Positions 59,912 through 64,000 of a DNA stretch of 64,000 nucleotides are shown here, piece by piece. Below the pieces are notes generated by a model. That model did not search any database and was not told where the DNA came from. It saw only the letters and a program-made list of their open reading frames with translations. Within the stretch, counting starts at the first letter, position 1. Every line of letters begins with the position of its first letter. The position numbers were made by a program, and so were the translations under genes. This stretch comes from Neltuma alba (taxonomy: Eukaryota; Streptophyta; Magnoliopsida; Fabales; Fabaceae), in NCBI RefSeq assembly GCF_004799145.2, contig NW_021636296.1:186001-250000 (forward strand), in the 5' to 3' direction.

Positions 59912-60239
59912 CTCCCTCCGTTCCTTATTATAAGAGACGAATAACCGAATTACGTTGATCAAAAAAACAGTTAAAATTAGTTAAGAATAATTAATGTGTA
60001 AAAAGTATAATTTTTTTTCCAAAAATGCCCTCATTAATAAGGAGAGAGCATGAAAGAGAACAATAGTAAATTCTTAAAAGAAAGAGAAGTGGGAAGGAGA
60101 GAGAGTGTGAGTTGGAGACAATAAATATGGGTAAAATAGGAAATCAACACAAAAAAGTAGAGACAACTTTTAAGTGTCTCTTATATTTAGGAACATGTTA
60201 TAAGCATCAAATGTCTCTTATAATAAGGAACGGAGGGAG
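59912..60239. mobile_element. Stowaway-like MITE, 328 bp, intact ends
   Basis: CTCCCTCCGTTCCTTATTAT and ATAATAAGGAACGGAGGGAG are exact inverted repeats, with TA at 59910-59911 and 60240-60241. Best preserved ends in the window, suggesting a recent insertion. Confidence 0.92.
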
Positions 60240-60652
60240 TAGTATATAGTAATTAATTAGTATGACAAAAAATAAGAGGTAGTGGTTTTAGGGTATAGAA
60301 TCGTTGGTGCGAGGAGCATATGTAATGACTACATGCAATATGGGAGGGAGGCGTGAGCACAGAGCCTTCGTGAAATTTTGGTTCAAAGGTGGCCGTCAAT
60401 TTTGGAATTTCTGAGGAGACAAGAATCACGTTCCCCAAGGGAGTTGTTGAATGCATATGCTGCCAAAATATGCTGCTCTTTCCTCATTTTTTCATCAAGT
60501 CTTTCGCAATTCGCAAATGACAAAACTCGATCATCATCACTTCCCTGACTGATATATTTGTGCCATGTATTATTCTTTCCCATTCTTAACTAAATATTTT
60601 TACTCAAAAAATAAATTCAATATTCAGAAATTTAATTTAGGGGATTTCAATA

Positions 60653-60723
60653 CTACCTCCGGTTTTAATTATAAGACATTATTTGTAAACTATAAACGAT
60701 GTCTTAATTAGGAACGGAAGTAG
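60653..60723. mobile_element. Miniature Stowaway-like hairpin, 71 bp
   Basis: CTACCTCCGGTTTTAATTAT and TTAATTAGGAACGGAAGTAG form the arms of a hairpin over almost the whole element, with TA flanks. AAGACATTATTTG and GATGTCTTAATTA continue the arms. Confidence 0.75.
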
Positions 60724-63700
60724 TATAAAACTAACCATTTCAACGGATTTATTTTGAAGTACTCGAGAATATATCTACTTACAGATATCTACGAGGAATG
60801 AATCTTTCCATTTCTTTTGTTTTTTTCCCCTTGGGGAACACGGGACATAATATATATACACATGTTTGGTGGACAACGATCGTGTTATAGATCTCAACGA
60901 GACATTAAAATGATCGTTTCTAAAACTGTCTAGTGTCGTTTCTAAATCAAGGGAAGACACAAATTTAATGAGTTTTGATTTAGATCAGTGACGTTGAACT
61001 CGTCCGATGCAATTCAAAGGTTATCTTAGCCTAGGTTGCACCCTCAGCATTATCCCAACAAGTGATCCACATACGCCTGTTAATTAATCAGGTTTGATTT
61101 TCCCCAGAAAACCAAAACAAAAGAGCAAAAGCACGTGCTATTGCCATGCGTGCATCTCGTTCTCATCTTTCCGGCGGTTCTGACTTCTGATCACGAACGC
61201 TATTTTGTTTTCGTTCATTTTTTTCCCCATGTTACTCTAATCTTCATGTGTATGTGTGTGCCACGAAACAGGCAGGTTCGTGTCGGTAACAAAACCACGT
61301 AAAGACGATTACGAATATCAGCGTCTCGACAAAATGGAGGCCTTCCTATTCCTAGCCACCAGTTCCTCTTCGGCTACAAGGTTGGCATTATTTTGTCCCC
61401 ATAACTGTTTGACCATTCTTCACGTATCGATCCTGAACAAATTCTGACAGGCTTGTACATTTTTTTCACAGCAATTGCAAATTCAAGTGATACTGATAAC
61501 GTAACTTTCGTATAAAATTAGGGTTCAAGAGAGTGACGTTATGATGAACGGGAGTTAATTTGTGATCAAATCAAAGACTCCTGAGTCAGTTCTGACCAAA
61601 AAAAAAAAAAAGACTCCTGAGTCAGTTAATTAGCATAACACTATAACAGAAGACAATAACGTGGAAAAAGGGGGCGAACGATCTTGACATTTGCATTTAA
61701 ATTTGCATTCTATATGTAAATGGGAACGAACAGATCGTTTATATTGAACAAGTATGTTGACTTTTGTGGGTTTGGTCACATCAAAGAGAAACATGAACTG
61801 TGATGAAAATCAATGAGTTGGGAGAAAAATTTATATTAAACAATAAGAGAAAAGGTGAGAATGAAACTACGATTGGAAAAAATTGCAGACGATGGATGCA
61901 ACTAAAAGGCAGATAAGTGGATTTGTAATTATATGCGGCATCTTCAAACGCAAGCATCCGGTTTTCTATAAAGTTGAGTAATTTGGGGAGGAAACTAATA
62001 CCATTTCCGATACTTAATTACTTTTATTTTGATTCTAAATATAAAATCCTGATCCACTTTATCTCTTATATTTATTCATTTTTTGTCAAATCAGTCTTGT
62101 AATAATAGTAATTCTAACAAGATACATTTGATTAGTAAATATATTTTAGAAAATAAATAATTTAACTAGTTTTTTTAATCTATTCAAATTAATCAACCAA
62201 TTCTCTTATATTAACACGGTATATATTGTCTTTGTTTTACAGTTCATCATCTTGAAATGACGTGGAAAGAAGGAAAAAAAGTTTAATTGACCCGGAAAAA
62301 AAAGAGAGATTATTCGGATTAAAGTTAAACTGGAAGATGGATGAGAACGGTGGAACAGTGGGGGTGCAGAAAGACAGAGACGGGGGGAGACGCCGACAAG
62401 GGGAGGAGGGGAGGGCGTGTGGTAGGGAAGCTAGAGATCAGGTTACGTGGGAGCACGTGGTTGGAATATAGTACCCCAAATGACGCGTCTGAGACGACTA
62501 CATGAGCCGGGAAAAAGGGGAAAAAAAAAAAGCCCAAAGAGATAGAGAGATGAGGCTGAGGGGGACAAACTCTAAGTGATGATTACATACTTACGGTTTC
62601 CACAAACACAGCCAGTCAGCCACGTGCTTTGTCGATATATCTAATCTTAAACTCCTCAATGTCCTCATCCCCTCTACTGACTTCTGAGAAGGGACCTGGT
62701 GGATATAATATGCACAGTTCAGAAAGAGAACTAACTCCTCTGCTTATCAGTTCAATCCACACCGAGTGTGACGTTCGTGGATTTAGCAAAGCACTTGACA
62801 TATTATTGTCACTAATTTTATATACCAAATACAGATAATTAAATTATGAATACCAATAAGCCCGGGTGTTAGTGAAAAAGATTTTGGCCATTTAGCCACA
62901 AACGAAGCTTGATGTATCTCTAACCATTGCCTCCGTCAAAGGCTCCTCTGGATCCACTTGCCATTTTCCCCTGACCCACACCAGCTTTGATTGCGTTACG
63001 ACGATGCATGTTCTAATCTAGCAAAATAGTAACATCATAACCATACTCGTTTCCTCATCAATTATCCCCTCTCATTTGAGATCAGTGGTTGTCATTATCT
63101 ATCTCCTTCTGGCCAGCTACCTGCATAAGCTGCTTCACCAGACAACATCCGAGTGTATTCCCATTATTACTTACGTTCAAAACCTATGCCCTTTTCTTAT
63201 CATTAATAATTAGCATTACTTTTAGTTTGATTCTTCCTCTTTAGTTCCATAAAATCAAGGAATAAAATATGAATATTGTTATTCTCATTTCTCAATTCTG
63301 AACGGAGAATGAGGGTAAAAATATTGGAACGATTAGTCATTGGTTAACGCCTTGACGATGGTGATGAATTGAAATTGACAAATTTGATAGGACACATTTT
63401 TATCTAATTTTTTTCAGATAATCTAATGAACAAGTTTTCCGATGAGATGACTCCAATCACACATCATGCGCATGCATTCATTCAGGAAAGAAACAGGGGA
63501 GGCGAGGGGAACAAAATCAAACAGAAGATTCTTCTGTCACTGCTGCTTATCTCTCCTCAGATGAGTTTATTCAATTACGGAGGCATCCTTTTCGCTTTTG
63601 CGGATCATTAAATGCCATCTCTTTTTCTCCTCCAATGGCAGTGTTTCCACAATTGGCTCTCAATTGATACTGTCCAAAAGGCTTTCATATTTGGATTTCC

Positions 63701-64000
63701 TTGAAACTAGATAGAATGTGTCTGGCGAGGAAATAAGTTTAAGATTTACTAGCATTTTGAAGAATCTTTTTTTAAGTATTGCCCTGTTGCTTGAGAAATT
63801 CAGAAATGAAGAACAGGGGATTAAGAGGGAACCGCAGAATCCAAAGCCAAGAGATGGTCAAAAGCGTACTTTGACAAGGAATTAAGCATTTAGGAAACAC
63901 CAACCTTCAAAAGTGATTAATATTAGGTGACCAAAAAGGTGTTTAAGATTCAAAAAATCAGCGCACGAGAGCGACCCTGAAACACGACAGGCCTTTTTCC
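60724..64000. other. Right-hand intergenic region, no gene seen
   Basis: No convincing gene. Contains one micro-retroinsertion (61575-61627), a degraded Stowaway-like stretch (about 61999-62223, with blocks such as TGATCCACTTTATCTCTTAT), and G-rich DNA at 62380-62420. The short frame at 61337-61450 (MEAFLFLATSSSSATR) has no motif. A gene may begin beyond 64000. Confidence 0.45.
61575..61627 (+). mobile_element. Micro-retroinsertion with 17-bp target duplication
   Basis: AGACTCCTGAGTCAGTT at 61575-61591 recurs exactly at 61611-61627. Only 19 bases lie between: CTGACC followed by thirteen A. The long, non-repetitive duplication plus poly-A makes this the clearest case of its kind in the window. 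Confidence 0.7.

Noticed and set aside
62262..62537. Opposed frames of about 70 codons on both strands
   Set aside because: Purine-rich DNA gives Lys/Arg/Glu-rich translation on one strand and Pro/Ser-rich on the other; no homology.
1..64000. CRISPR arrays, operons, phage or bacterial systems
   Set aside because: The DNA is plant nuclear: spliced genes, MITEs and SINEs. No regularly spaced repeat-spacer arrays or polycistronic gene clusters are present.

Overview
This is nuclear DNA from a flowering plant, most likely a eudicot. Genes are split by many short GT-AG introns, intergenic DNA is AT-rich and packed with small transposon relics, and the recognisable proteins are plant families. The species cannot be named from the sequence. 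Eight protein-coding genes can be supported. NAC, the unknown gene, ARF4, the TMEM209-like gene and EXO5 are on the + strand. Sec61-beta, MLO and SIZ1 are on the - strand.

Layout: 1-3.2 kb is gene-poor with small repeats. 3.3-4.9 kb holds a 3-exon NAC transcription factor. 6.17-6.48 kb is an intronless Sec61-beta subunit. 8.26-11.71 kb is a 15-exon MLO-like membrane protein whose second intron consists mostly of a 537-bp MITE. 12.65-13.71 kb is a divergently transcribed, unrecognised 254-aa protein. 13.7-23.9 kb has no convincing gene but many MITE and SINE relics. 23.9-29.6 kb is ARF4 with two tasiR-ARF target sites. 31.25-34.68 kb is a TMEM209/cytochrome-B561-like gene with an apparent one-base frameshift. 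36.47-44.5 kb is the SUMO E3 ligase SIZ1. 44.9-50.8 kb is a nested transposon graveyard (Tourist in Tourist, SINE in LINE, MULE hairpin in Tourist). 51.1-54.0 kb is the Fe-S exonuclease EXO5. 54-64 kb again carries only mobile-element relics.

For NAC, MLO, the unknown gene, ARF4, SIZ1 and EXO5 the exons chosen by splice signals join into one open frame with a length divisible by three. The TMEM209-like model is exactly one base short, at a run of four C.

The genes do not form one pathway; this is ordinary eukaryotic gene order. Links that can be stated: ARF4 is an auxin-response factor controlled by the TAS3 small-RNA pathway, SIZ1 is a broad SUMOylation regulator, Sec61-beta belongs to the ER translocon, and EXO5 is a genome-maintenance nuclease. 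The most unusual pattern is a set of about seven very small insertions (11-39 nt, ending in poly-A or starting with poly-T), each bracketed by a 7-17 bp direct repeat. They look like extremely truncated retroposition events.
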